From the NCBI RefSeq assembly GCF_023218075.1, contig NZ_JALPTB010000038.1:1-64000 (forward strand): a stretch of 64,000 nt of DNA. The letters run 5' to 3'. The notes beneath the pieces were generated by a model. That model searched no databases, was not told where the DNA came from, and was given only the letters and a program-made list of their open reading frames with translations. This DNA comes from Rhodococcus sp. HM1. Lineage in GTDB: Bacteria; Actinomycetota; Actinomycetes; Mycobacteriales; Mycobacteriaceae. Shown here one piece after another: positions 25,741-34,202 of the stretch (its first letter is position 1; each line of letters begins with the position of its first letter). A program made the position numbers and the translations under genes.

Positions 25741-27159
25741 ATGACCACCACCGACGACCGCACGGCGGTCCTGTACTGCCGCGTTTCCGCCGACACGACC
25801 GGCCGCGCCCGCAGCGTCACCGAGCAGGAGAACGACTGCCGACGGCTGTGTGAGGATGAAGGTTGGCCGGTCCGGGCCGTCGTGGTCGACAACGACATCA
25901 GCGCGTCCGAGTGGGGCGGTAAGGCACGCCCTGGCTACCGGGACCTCCTCGTCACCCTGCGCGCCGGCGACATCCTCGTCTGCTGGGAACCGTCCCGCAT
26001 CACGCGCCAGCCGCGAGAACTCGAGGACATCATCGACCTGTGCCGCGCGCGCGGGGTGCTCGTCGCCTACGCGTCCGGCGACATCTACGACCCGGCGAAA
26101 AGCCGCGACCGCCGCGCCATGCGCTCCGATGCCGTCGATTCGGCGTATGAGGCGGATAAGGCCCGCGACCGAGTGATGCGCGCGCACGCGGCGAACCTAG
26201 CGGCCGGGAAACCTCACGGTCGGTTGCCGTGGGGATACCGCGCGGTGCGGGACGAACGGTCCGGCCGGATCATCGCGCGGGTCCCGAAGGAACCGGAAGC
26301 GCAGATCATCCGCGATGCCGCCGCCGCTGTGCTGGCAGGGAAGGGCCTGCGTGCCATCGTTGCCGACTTCAACGCGCGGGGTGTACCGACACCGGCAGGC
26401 TGCGACACCTGGGCAGGCAAGCAATTACGGCAGGTATTGCTCCGTTCGTCGAACGCCGGTCTACGCTCACATCAAGGCGTCGTGACCGGTGAGGGCACGT
26501 GGGACGGCATTCTGTCCGTGCAGGACTGGGAGCAAGTGTGCGCGATCCTGAAGGACCCGAAGCGCACCACCACACGCGGGCCTGAACCTCGGTACCTGTT
26601 GTCCGGCATCGCCATATGCGACGTATGCGAGGAACCGGTGTACCGACTGCGCCACCGCACCGACGAGAATTGCAAGGGCACGTATTCGTGCGTGGCAGGT
26701 GCGCGGCACTTCCAGCGCAAGATCGAGCCGATCGACGAGTACGTGGAACAAGCAGTGGTGTTGATGCTGGCGGGTCCGGAACTTATGACGCGACTTAAGA
26801 ACTCCGACGACACCGCCGACGCGGCATACGAAACGGCTAGCGCACTACGTGCCGAACTGGACGCCCAGATAGATGCTGTCGTCAGCCAGGGGCTGCCACC
26901 TGCGATCACTGCGCGGGCGCTCGGGAAACTCGACGAGCGATACACACCGAGGATCGAGGCGGCGGAAAAGCGCATACGGCCGAACAGCCTGCTCGCCAGC
27001 ATCGCCGGCCCGGATGCTCCAAAAAGGTGGCCCGGATTGTCGCTGACGATGCGACGCGAGCTTATCCGGTCGGCGCTGAACATCCGCATTTTGCCGGTCG
27101 GTCGAGGACGCCGAAATTACGAAATAGCAGACACCGTCAAATTGGAATGGAAGCTCTGA
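25741..27159 (+). CDS. Large serine recombinase (element integrase)
   Basis: A 472-aa serine integrase. The N-terminal resolvase domain has the catalytic Ser16 in YCRVS, the RPGYRDLL loop and the SRITR arginines. A recombinase domain follows (about 160-260, HGRLPWGYRAV...). Next comes a zinc ribbon with Cys293/Cys296 and a second Cys pair near 309-314. A coiled-coil region rich in Ala/Glu lies near 360-410. Length matches phiRv1 integrase as I recall it. It catalyses attP x attB integration; excision would need a directionality factor, not identified here. It sits 78 bp inside attL. Confidence 0.96.
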   Translation: MTTTDDRTAVLYCRVSADTTGRARSVTEQENDCRRLCEDEGWPVRAVVVDNDISASEWGGKARPGYRDLLVTLRAGDILVCWEPSRITRQPRELEDIIDLCRARGVLVAYASGDIYDPAKSRDRRAMRSDAVDSAYEADKARDRVMRAHAANLAAGKPHGRLPWGYRAVRDERSGRIIARVPKEPEAQIIRDAAAAVLAGKGLRAIVADFNARGVPTPAGCDTWAGKQLRQVLLRSSNAGLRSHQGVVTGEGTWDGILSVQDWEQVCAILKDPKRTTTRGPEPRYLLSGIAICDVCEEPVYRLRHRTDENCKGTYSCVAGARHFQRKIEPIDEYVEQAVVLMLAGPELMTRLKNSDDTADAAYETASALRAELDAQIDAVVSQGLPPAITARALGKLDERYTPRIEAAEKRIRPNSLLASIAGPDAPKRWPGLSLTMRRELIRSALNIRILPVGRGRRNYEIADTVKLEWKL

Positions 27160-28088
27160 ATTATACAACTCACCGGGCTAATTGAACCGTTTGTATCGCA
27201 ATTTAACACATCAATTTCGAGCGCAAAATTCACGCGGCAAATTCGGCATGCGCGAGCCACGCTGCGCTACACCGCGCGAGTGCACCAAAACCGCAGGTCA
27301 GCGGCACTTTTCGGCAGGATAGAGGGGAAAGACCCAGCGCAGGGTCAGTCAGGAATGCGGTAATTACTCGAGGTAAATACTCCCCCCTACCCTTTCCTGC
27401 GGGGTATTCCCTGCCCTCCCTGCGCGGTATTGCGCATTTCCCACGCGGACATATCTCATTCCTTGTGCCTGTGATTGTATTAGGTATCTCTGCGTTTCTT
27501 TTCGGGTGGTGTGCGGGTTGCTCGGGCCTCGGGTGTCCGGCGTGTCGGTCCAGTGTTGACCGGCTCGTGGTCGGTCCGGGGTCCGGGCGGACCCGCCGGC
27601 GCGCGCGTCGGTCGCGGTGCGGGCGTTCGACGGTGCATCTTGATGTTCGAAACTGTTGTTGTTTGCAATCAATGCAAAGACTTTCGATGTTCGTTCATCG
27701 TGTGTCACACACTCTTTCGGTCCATGCGTGCACGTGGGTCGGTCCGGTGCCGCGCCTCGGCCTGCCCTGCCTCCCTCGCCTCCCTGCCCTGCCTCCACCC
27801 TGCCGACCCGCCTCTGCCCATCCTTCCTGCTGGTGGGGTGATGGTGGTGCAGTGCAGAAGGTGTTGGTGTGCAAGGCAATGCAACATCACGAGGTGGTGC
27901 AACATCGGAACAGTGTTGGTGCACAACAAGTGTCAATGCAATGCAATGCAGTGCAGAATCTGGTGGTGGTGTGCACGTCGCACGTTCGAGGCGCATGTCG
28001 TGCAGATGCTGTGCTGTGCTGTGCTGTGATCGAATGGTGTTGCAGTGCACTGTATCGACAGGGTCCGAGACTGGCTGTGTCGCACACG

Positions 28089-28142
28089 AAAAGGGGGAAT
28101 CTCGAGGAAGCCAAAGGGGCTTGAAACTTCCGCGAGATTCCC
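28089..28142 (-). terminator. Long-stem terminator of the structural operon
   Basis: 28095-28104 plus 28106-28110 pair with 28133-28142 plus 28127-28131: 15 of 16 bp, with one internal A.G mismatch and a 16-nt loop. On the minus strand the stem is followed by CCTTTT. It lies about 170 bp beyond the capsid stop. Confidence 0.7.
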
Positions 28143-28284
28143 TCGAGGGTCGTGATGCCGCGATCGAAACGATCCGCCAGACCCTGCGAATCCCCCTGGG
28201 ATTGTGAGGGATTCCCCCGCCGCACAAAGGAAGCCGACCGTGCCGGTGTACGAGCCGGTGGCCCCTCCGATGCGGCAAGCTTCA

Positions 28285-28309
28285 AAGTATCCAATGCCAT
28301 TGGGTACTT
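28285..28309. repeat. Hairpin abutting the capsid stop codon
   Basis: AAGTATCCAATG and CATTGGGTACTT pair at 11 of 12 positions around one base. On the minus strand the hairpin starts immediately after the capsid TAA. It may protect the mRNA end or act as a weak terminator. Confidence 0.55.
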
Positions 28310-29695
28310 TTACGAACTCACCGAGAGCATGCGGAATGCGTTGTCGTTCACCGAGTCCGAGCCGGTGCGCCCCCACAGGAGCAGTCCGCGCTGGAGGGTG
28401 GGTCGGCGGTTCGGACCGAACACATGCGGTACGAGTTCGACGGTGGTGCCGACCCGGTCCGCGATGACGAAATTCTGGAAGTCGCCGTAGATGAGCGCGT
28501 AGTCCTCTGCTGCCGGTCCGTCCAGTTCGGCGTCCATCACCGAGTTTTCGTTGACGGCACGCCCCAGCAGCATCGGCGGTGTCTGCCGCAGTTCGGGGAA
28601 TTGCCATGTGCCGTTGACGGTTTCGAACCGGCGGTACGCGTTGATGACCGGCAGTGCCGCCGTGAACTGTGCGTTCGGCTGGTACCGCGCACCGAGCGCG
28701 TTCTGCAGCGCGTAGGGGTCGTCGGGACTGTACGCGTTCGTACTCGCCCCCGGCACAACGACACTCGGGTCCGAGGCGGCGAGCGCCGTCACGATACCGG
28801 TGGGTTGATCGGTGCCGCTGCCGGTGGTGTACGCCTCGTTGTGCAGCGTGCCGACCGAGTCGATGATGGCGCGCTGCAGTTCGGCCAGCAGATTCTGCGC
28901 GTCCCCTTCCGCTTCAACGGAATACGCGACGAAGCAGTCGTACTTGTGCACCGGTACGACCGGCTGCGCGAGTGTCGGCGACCCGTCGGCGACCTCGGCG
29001 GCTTCCGGGGTCCACTCGGAGCTTGCACCGTCGCTGGACACGCCATGCCACACGTTGCTGGTGATCTGCACGACCCGTGCGATGTTCCGCAGTGGGGACA
29101 CACTTCCGTTGTCCGTGAGGATGATTGCGGGATCGAGGTAGAGCGGGACCATCACCCCGCCGGTCGGGTCACTGCCGATCGCCATTGCGCGCTGCCACAC
29201 TTGCGCCCGACCGAAGGCGTCCTGTTCCTGCGCGGTCCACAGCATGTGCCCACGGTCGGTGTCGCGGACGAGTTTTGCGAACGCCGAGGCGTACTCCTGC
29301 GATCCGGCCGCGCACACCCAGTCCTGCGCTTGTTCGCTGCGTTCGACGAGGTTTTCGGCGGTGGCGGCGGCGTTGTCCCCGAGGTACCCGCCGGTGTGGT
29401 TGCGTTCGATCGTGCGCAGTGCGGTGTCCCGCTGCGTGATCGGACGGTGTTGGGGCACACCCTGATCGGAGCCGTGTTCGAGGTGTCCCGGCTTCCCCGC
29501 GAGTTCCCGCATGTGCGCGATCCGCGCCTGCGCCGTCGCACGATCGGCCTTGAGCTGGTCCGCCTCGGCGGTGAGCGCGTCGAACCGGTCGCAATCACCG
29601 TCCCGGATCTCGCCGTGGGTATCGACGAGTCCTCGTGCCTCGGTGCGGATTTCGTCGAGCCGTGCGTCGATCTGTTCTATCGTCTTGGTCTTCAT
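28310..29695 (-). CDS. HK97-family phage major capsid protein
   Basis: A 461-aa capsid subunit. Residues 1-75 form a charged coiled coil (KTKTIEQIDARLDEIRTEAR) like the HK97 scaffolding delta domain. A linker follows, then the capsid fold from about residue 165 (DPTGGVMVPLYLDPAI). The fold includes the E-loop region and a C-terminal FVIADRVGTTVELVPHVFGP segment typical of actinophage and phiRv1 capsids. The prohead protease encoded just upstream would remove the delta domain. No portal, head-tail or tail gene is linked, so any particle must borrow them. Confidence 0.93.
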   Translation of the reverse strand: MKTKTIEQIDARLDEIRTEARGLVDTHGEIRDGDCDRFDALTAEADQLKADRATAQARIAHMRELAGKPGHLEHGSDQGVPQHRPITQRDTALRTIERNHTGGYLGDNAAATAENLVERSEQAQDWVCAAGSQEYASAFAKLVRDTDRGHMLWTAQEQDAFGRAQVWQRAMAIGSDPTGGVMVPLYLDPAIILTDNGSVSPLRNIARVVQITSNVWHGVSSDGASSEWTPEAAEVADGSPTLAQPVVPVHKYDCFVAYSVEAEGDAQNLLAELQRAIIDSVGTLHNEAYTTGSGTDQPTGIVTALAASDPSVVVPGASTNAYSPDDPYALQNALGARYQPNAQFTAALPVINAYRRFETVNGTWQFPELRQTPPMLLGRAVNENSVMDAELDGPAAEDYALIYGDFQNFVIADRVGTTVELVPHVFGPNRRPTLQRGLLLWGRTGSDSVNDNAFRMLSVSS

Positions 29696-29710
29696 GATGT
29701 CGTCTCTGTT

Positions 29711-30256
29711 CTAGAGGTCGAGGAGCCGCAGCCGTCGAGAAACGTTGTCGGCGTCGATGATTCTCGGATTGCGTTGCCGGACACCGAGTATCTGTGCACC
29801 TTCGAACGCCGGGAAGGACACCGCGCTGACTTCGACGAGTTTCACCTCGGTGCGCGTCACCGACCGCCGATCGTTCGACCACAGGTCGCGGATCGGCTGG
29901 AATCCGATACTCAGCGCGTCGAGTGCGCCGTCGCGGATCAGCTCGAGGACTTCGTCCCCGGATTCCGTTTTGGAGACCCGGAATTCGGAGTACAGCCCGG
30001 AGGTGTCCTCGCGGAGCAGGGTTGCCCTGCCGATCGGCAGTCGCAGACGGTCGTGTGCCACAAGGAATTTCACTTTCGAACCGCGCTCGCGGATGGTGCG
30101 CTCGAATGCGCCACGCTGGAACGTTTCGGTGTATTCCCCGGAATAGTCCCGGATTTCGGTCGGCTGACTGAACGGAACGGCGATGCCCACGACGGTACGA
30201 CCGTCGGATCCCCGGATCTCGAGGTCGGCGCTGGAGGTGCGAGTCAGTTTCGACAT
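29711..30256 (-). CDS. HK97-type prohead protease
   Basis: A 181-aa serine protease of the herpesvirus-assemblin/HK97 gp4 fold. Triad candidates are His68 (LVAHD), Ser116 (DALSIGF) and Glu142 (LVEVSAVSFPA). It matures the capsid by removing the delta domain. It lies 15 bp upstream of the capsid gene in the same transcript. The upstream spacer (30257-30474) has no gene. Confidence 0.92.
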   Translation of the reverse strand: MSKLTRTSSADLEIRGSDGRTVVGIAVPFSQPTEIRDYSGEYTETFQRGAFERTIRERGSKVKFLVAHDRLRLPIGRATLLREDTSGLYSEFRVSKTESGDEVLELIRDGALDALSIGFQPIRDLWSNDRRSVTRTEVKLVEVSAVSFPAFEGAQILGVRQRNPRIIDADNVSRRLRLLDL

Positions 30257-30474
30257 GGCTGCGGCCCTTCGTGTTTCGGATAGGGTCGCGGCGGCAGGTG
30301 GTGGCTCTCTCCGCGCAAAATGCGCAGTGGCTCCGGCGTGTGCCTACGTCGTTCGGCGTCCGGGCCTGTCCTCGGGGGTACCGAGGGTCGGGCCGGCGAC
30401 CTCTCGCCCGCATTGTCCCACAGTCGGATGCATTGTGCTACTGCGTGTCTTGCAGGGAAAGTTGACCGCCGAGT

Positions 30475-31176
30475 CTAGCCGTCGAGTCCTTCCGGCGTGT
30501 CGGGTACTTCGCTCGGATCGAACATTCCGGCCAGGTTGGGCCGGCCGTCGGCGGTGAACACCGAACGATCGATGGCCGCGAGCAGCGAACCAGCCCACCA
30601 CACTTCGATGTCGTCGCCGTCGCCGAACCGGATTGTGCAGCCGTGCCGACCTGTGACCTGGCAGTACATGATCCTGCGCTGCCGCTCGCCTTCCGGCAGG
30701 GCCGCAACGGAATCCGCGATGATCATCGAGAGTTTTTCCTCGTCCGTGTTCATGACCTTTGGCCCCTTCGGTCGCTTGGTTGGTTGCAGTTGGTGTGCGG
30801 CAACGGGCGTCCGCACAGGGCGCAGTGTTTCGGGATGTTCATGATCGTGTTCCTTCCGGTCGGTGCGGTTGCTGTGGTGCAGGCGCGGCGGGCACTCGGG
30901 GGTGTCCTGCGGCAGCCCACGTGCCTTGTTCCTCGCCCTGAGTGCGTCCCTGGCGGCTTTTCTGGCCTGTCGGGTCTTCTCGTCCACGGGCGGTGTCGCC
31001 GGCCCGCAGGTGCCCGCCGCGTAGCTGCCGTACCGGCGGGTGTAGGTGCCGTCCGCGCGGGCCGCGTCGGTGTGTCGGCGTCGGCGCGCGTCCCGCTCGT
31101 CGCGCTCGTGGTCGAGCTGCCGTTGCAGCCCACGCGCAATGCCGTCCGCGTTCCGCTCGTTGTCGTCAGGCTTCAT
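30475..31176 (-). CDS. Element protein of unknown function (possibly two coupled products)
   Basis: The frame encodes 233 residues from ATG 31176, which has a GGAG ribosome site. The first about 110 residues are Arg/Asp-rich and strongly GC3-biased (QLDHERDERDARRRRHTDAA). From about 30842 the bias in this frame falls to about half, while an overlapping frame (the 30-aa ORF) is more gene-like. At 30753 an internal in-frame ATG, overlapped ATGA-style by that small ORF, could start a separate 92-aa protein (MNTDEEKLSMIIADSVAALP). So this may be one long protein or an upstream gene running into a second one. No family recognised. Confidence 0.5.
   Translation of the reverse strand: MKPDDNERNADGIARGLQRQLDHERDERDARRRRHTDAARADGTYTRRYGSYAAGTCGPATPPVDEKTRQARKAARDALRARNKARGLPQDTPECPPRLHHSNRTDRKEHDHEHPETLRPVRTPVAAHQLQPTKRPKGPKVMNTDEEKLSMIIADSVAALPEGERQRRIMYCQVTGRHGCTIRFGDGDDIEVWWAGSLLAAIDRSVFTADGRPNLAGMFDPSEVPDTPEGLDG
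30750..30842 (-). CDS. 30-aa CxxC microprotein
   Basis: A 30-codon ORF inside and out of frame with the longer ORF. It starts at ATG 30842 after a strong GGAAGGA ribosome site at good spacing, and its stop overlaps ATG 30753. The peptide has CALCGRPLPHTNC, a zinc-knuckle-like spacing. 23 of 30 codons end in G or C, against about half in the overlapping frame. Likely translated; function unknown. Confidence 0.5.
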   Translation of the reverse strand: MNIPKHCALCGRPLPHTNCNQPSDRRGQRS

Positions 31177-31438
31177 CGTTGGACTCCATTGCCGGGTTGT
31201 GTTGTCGGGCTGCATTGTCGGGGCGGCATTTCGGGTGTCGGATTCCGGTTCGGCCCCTCGAGTTGATTGTCGGATTGCATTGTGGACGTGCATTATCCGG
31301 CGGAGTCGTGGCTTCCAGGGCGGCGTCCCACTCCTCCCGGTGGTTCTGGATTATCCGCACAATCCGCTCGATGACAGCCTCGGGTGGTGGCCACGACAAG
31401 CCGGTGGAACGTATGAATGCTTCGTCTTCCGGTGACAT
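31166..31438 (-). CDS. Small element protein, 90 aa
   Basis: It starts MSPEDEAFIRSTGLSWPPPE after a near-ideal AAGGAG site 8 nt upstream. The first half forms two helices (AVIERIVRIIQNHREEWDAAL). The C-terminal half is low-complexity (Asn/Pro/Arg repeats of the type RPDNAARQHNP), reflecting TTGTCGGG/GCATT DNA repeats. The stop overlaps the next gene's start by 11 bp. No family recognised; a role in replication control is possible from position only. Confidence 0.6.
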   Translation of the reverse strand: MSPEDEAFIRSTGLSWPPPEAVIERIVRIIQNHREEWDAALEATTPPDNARPQCNPTINSRGRTGIRHPKCRPDNAARQHNPAMESNDEA

Positions 31439-31458
31439 CTCGGCGGCTCCTTCACCGG

Positions 31459-31640
31459 GGGGTGTACGGGTGGACGGGGTGTACAGGGGGGTTGACCAAA
31501 TCTGTCCGAAAGCGTTGCTATCCACACTCATAACTAAATTCATATTCTTGTTGGTGAAGGGAAAATGGGGGGTACGCACGCGCTTGGGGTGTACACGCGT
31601 ACCCCCGTACACCCCAACGGCCCTGGGGGGCGTACACCCT
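31459..31640. repeat. Iteron-like GGGGTGTAC repeats with AT-rich core
   Basis: GGGGTGTAC occurs at 31459-31467, 31476-31484 and 31586-31594, and inverted at 31607-31615 and 31632-31640 (last base differs). The third and fourth form the perfect dyad TTGGGGTGTAC/GTACACCCCAA. Between the two groups lies an AT-rich patch (about 31528-31566). Placement beside the prim-pol gene fits a replication origin or a repressor operator array. Confidence 0.6.
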
Positions 31641-33857
31641 CTACGGAATCCGGTATCGGACACCAGGATCTCCGTTCTTGGTGACGATGTCGTCGGCCAC
31701 CACGACCTGCGCATCGACCATCTCGGCCAGCACATTCCGCAGGGTTTTCCGGTCCCGCGCCGCGATCTTCCGACGCAGATCGGCGCTGGTGATTCCGGCG
31801 TCACCCACCGCGTGCAGTTTCGCGAGCACGTTTCTCGTCACTCGCTGTGTACTGTTGCGCTGCAATGTTTCCGCTCGAACGTCCTCACGGTCCGCCTCGG
31901 CTTCGCCGCGTGCACGGTTTCGTTCACTGGCCGCTGCATTGATGGCACCACGAATCCGTGCCTTGACTCCGTCCGAATGCTGCAGCACCACACCGGCCAG
32001 CAGCCAATCGTCGTCGGTGACCGTGTCCCGGCCGGCGAAGATTCCCAGCGTGGCTGCGGTTTTGAGGCGGAGCAGATTCCGGTGTCCGTCGGTGGTGTCG
32101 GTGCCCCGCAGAGCGGCCCGACGGGCGTCGACGATGTCGGTACGGATACCCTCCGACACACCGATCTCGACGCGCCCCGACGACCGCAGGAACCAATCCG
32201 GCAGTATCCACTTCAGTGGCTCCGGCACCGGCGGCAGCACGTCGGGTGCCTCGGGGTCGGTGGCGTCGAGGAACAGGAACCGCTGTGTGAGTCCACCGTC
32301 CGTGTCGGTGACCAGGGGACCGCCCTTGAGGTCCTGGACACCGAGGACGACGCAGGCGCGGTAGCTGTGCGGCGCAACCGTTCCTGCCTTGCCTTCGCCG
32401 GCGTATCCGTAGCCGAGCAGTTCGCCCGACCACACCTTGCGCAGTTCCGCATTCAACGTGGCACCGGTCCGGCTGAACAGTGCTGTGAGAGTGTCGAGTT
32501 CGATGCACTCGAACAGCACCGAGGGCGGATCGACCCGCTCGTAGGAACGTGCGGGTCGGTTGTAGGCGACATACGCTTTCACGAGTCCTTCGCCGCTGCC
32601 CAAAGGGATTTCGCGGAACTGGGTGGCTGCCGTACCGAAGGTGACCGCCTCCCGTGCGACCGCGACCGCCGCGCCCTTCCCGCCCCCCGAGCTGGCCGTC
32701 AACGCCACGAACTGGTTGAGGCTCGCGTCACCACCGACAATGGGCGGCAACACGATTCGTGGTTCTACCGAACACGCGATCCGGCACAGCACGACACCGA
32801 GCACCGCCCACGGTGCGGCGAGACGCGCCCGCGCCCAGTCCCGGATCGTGCCGAGTTCCGGTCGGCTGTCCCAGAATTCGTGTGTGCCGTCGGTGTCGGT
32901 GTCCCGGCCGGTGCCCATCAGTCCGGTTCCGCGTTCGGGTGGCACCGCGCGCGGATGCTTCCCGCCGGCCCGCAGCGCCGATTCGATGCTGGCGCGGATC
33001 TCGTCGTCCTCCAGTCCGGAACATTGGGCAGCCGTGGTCATCTCCTCGCGCACCCGATCCGCATCGAGTCCGGCACCGGCGACCAGTCCGGCGAGACCAT
33101 AGACGGCGGCGTTCAGCGTGTTGTTCCTCGAACCGGGCTGTGCAGAACGAACTTCGGATACCGCATTGCGCAGTGCCGCATCCATGTAAGCGGTTTCGCG
33201 GTCGGTCGGCGGCTGGCCGTTCCAGTCCGGTGCATCGCACCGCTCGATGACGGGTGCCCGGTGGTCGGCCACCCACTGCGCGAAGGTTTCGGCACCGTCC
33301 GGGTCGCCGCCGTCGCCGAGTGCACCGATGTCGTTGTACAGCAACGTGTATCCCTGCCCGGTGTACTCCTTGTCGTAGCGGCGTGTTCCGGGTAGCCACA
33401 CGTTGGTGCGGAACGATTGGAAGTCGACGCCGTGCCATTCCCCCGAGGTGGGGTGCCACGAGGCGAGATCGGGGTGTCCGGCGATGTACAGGTGCCTGCC
33501 GCCACTCGGTGTTTCCACTTCGGCGAACACGCGAACTGCGAGTGCCGCCAGTAGGTTTCGAACACGTTCGATGTCGCCGCCGTTGCGCGGATCGATGTCG
33601 ACGACCGCGAGGACACCGCCGCACACGACCATCCAGCCGTCCACCTGTCGGTCCTCCGCTGCGGCGATCAGGCGCGGGGTGTCGGCGACGGTGAAGGTCT
33701 GCCAGCCCGAGGGCCGGTCGTATTTGCGTGTCTGCGCGTTCCACACCACGGGTACGACGGCCGCGCCGATGCGGACCAGGTCGGTGATGAATTCTGTTGC
33801 GGTGTTGTTTGTTCCGATTTGGTGCTGCTTCTTGTGGTGCGGATTCGGGACGGTCAT
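31641..33857 (-). CDS. Bifunctional primase-polymerase with C-terminal ATPase-like domain
   Basis: A 738-aa replication protein. The N-terminal prim-pol (AEP) domain holds the metal motif VVDIDPRNGG (Asp87, Asp89) and TPSGGRHLY (His122). A middle domain with a P-loop-like TASSGGGKGAA (residues 387-397) starts a DUF3987/helicase-like ATPase region. The C-terminal about 100 residues look like a winged helix (ADLRRKIAARDRKTLRNVLA). It would initiate replication of the excised element. ATG 33857 follows a GGGGA site and overlaps the upstream gene's stop (ATGA). phiRv1-type elements carry an analogous primase. Confidence 0.88.
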   Translation of the reverse strand: MTVPNPHHKKQHQIGTNNTATEFITDLVRIGAAVVPVVWNAQTRKYDRPSGWQTFTVADTPRLIAAAEDRQVDGWMVVCGGVLAVVDIDPRNGGDIERVRNLLAALAVRVFAEVETPSGGRHLYIAGHPDLASWHPTSGEWHGVDFQSFRTNVWLPGTRRYDKEYTGQGYTLLYNDIGALGDGGDPDGAETFAQWVADHRAPVIERCDAPDWNGQPPTDRETAYMDAALRNAVSEVRSAQPGSRNNTLNAAVYGLAGLVAGAGLDADRVREEMTTAAQCSGLEDDEIRASIESALRAGGKHPRAVPPERGTGLMGTGRDTDTDGTHEFWDSRPELGTIRDWARARLAAPWAVLGVVLCRIACSVEPRIVLPPIVGGDASLNQFVALTASSGGGKGAAVAVAREAVTFGTAATQFREIPLGSGEGLVKAYVAYNRPARSYERVDPPSVLFECIELDTLTALFSRTGATLNAELRKVWSGELLGYGYAGEGKAGTVAPHSYRACVVLGVQDLKGGPLVTDTDGGLTQRFLFLDATDPEAPDVLPPVPEPLKWILPDWFLRSSGRVEIGVSEGIRTDIVDARRAALRGTDTTDGHRNLLRLKTAATLGIFAGRDTVTDDDWLLAGVVLQHSDGVKARIRGAINAAASERNRARGEAEADREDVRAETLQRNSTQRVTRNVLAKLHAVGDAGITSADLRRKIAARDRKTLRNVLAEMVDAQVVVADDIVTKNGDPGVRYRIP

Positions 33858-34138
33858 GATCGTCCCCATTCGTACCGCTTCGTCGGTACGCCCAAAGTCC
33901 GGATGTTGTCGTTCTCGTCGATGATCCAGCGGTGCACCGTCGTAGCGTCGTGGATTACTGCTTCCACGTAATCGATTGCGGTGGTGCATCCTTGGCAGAC
34001 ATGGTGGTCGACCTGCCCGTACTCGTCGAGCTGGGTGAACCAGGTTCGACCGTCGAAACGTCGACCGCAGCGGTGGCAGTTGATTTTTCGGAGGCAGCGT
34101 TGCGCTTTGCGTCGCGCCCGTCGATCATTATGTGGCAT
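33854..34138 (-). CDS. Zinc-ribbon element protein
   Basis: A 94-aa basic protein with two Cys pairs (CHRCGRRF and CQGC, 27 residues apart) forming a probable zinc ribbon after an Arg/Lys-rich N-terminus. AGGAGG lies upstream of ATG 34138. It is translationally coupled to the prim-pol. Possibly a DNA-binding accessory or HNH-like remnant, but no catalytic motif is seen. Confidence 0.65.
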   Translation of the reverse strand: MPHNDRRARRKAQRCLRKINCHRCGRRFDGRTWFTQLDEYGQVDHHVCQGCTTAIDYVEAVIHDATTVHRWIIDENDNIRTLGVPTKRYEWGRS

Positions 34139-34166
34139 GATGGTTTGACCCTCCTCGGGTGCCGTG

Positions 34167-34202
34167 AAAGCCGGTCGGGTAGCCGTGACTCGACCGGCTT
34201 TT
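34167..34202. terminator. Bidirectional intrinsic terminator within the element
   Basis: AAAGCCGGTCG (34167-34177) and CGACCGGCTTT (34191-34201) form a perfect 11-bp stem with flanking A/T runs on both strands. It separates the 56-aa gene from the zinc-ribbon/prim-pol genes, so the latter need read-through or their own promoter. Confidence 0.75.

Larger units (their letters stand above)
27160..28309. other. 1.15-kb gene-poor region of unusual composition
   Basis: No convincing gene is seen. 27160-27300 is AT-rich for this DNA. About 27756-27830 is nearly all C/T/G on the plus strand (CCTGCCCTGCCTCCCTCGCC-like). About 27850-28035 is crowded with TGCAA/TGCAG/GTGCA words and a TGTGC run (28009-28031). 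The 3' portion holds strong hairpins. The long ORFs here on both strands have odd composition and no family features. It could hold a packaging site, an RNA gene or an origin. Confidence 0.5.

Noticed and set aside
27364-28278. 304-codon minus-strand frame and overlapping 219-codon plus-strand frame in the element
   Set aside because: Both translate to Cys/His/Arg/Pro-rich, low-complexity sequence driven by DNA repeats, with no family features or ribosome site. The region is treated as non-coding.
31166-31300. TTGTCGGG/TGCATT repeats as a CRISPR-like array
   Set aside because: The units are short, irregular and inside a coding frame. There are no spacers of constant length and no cas genes.
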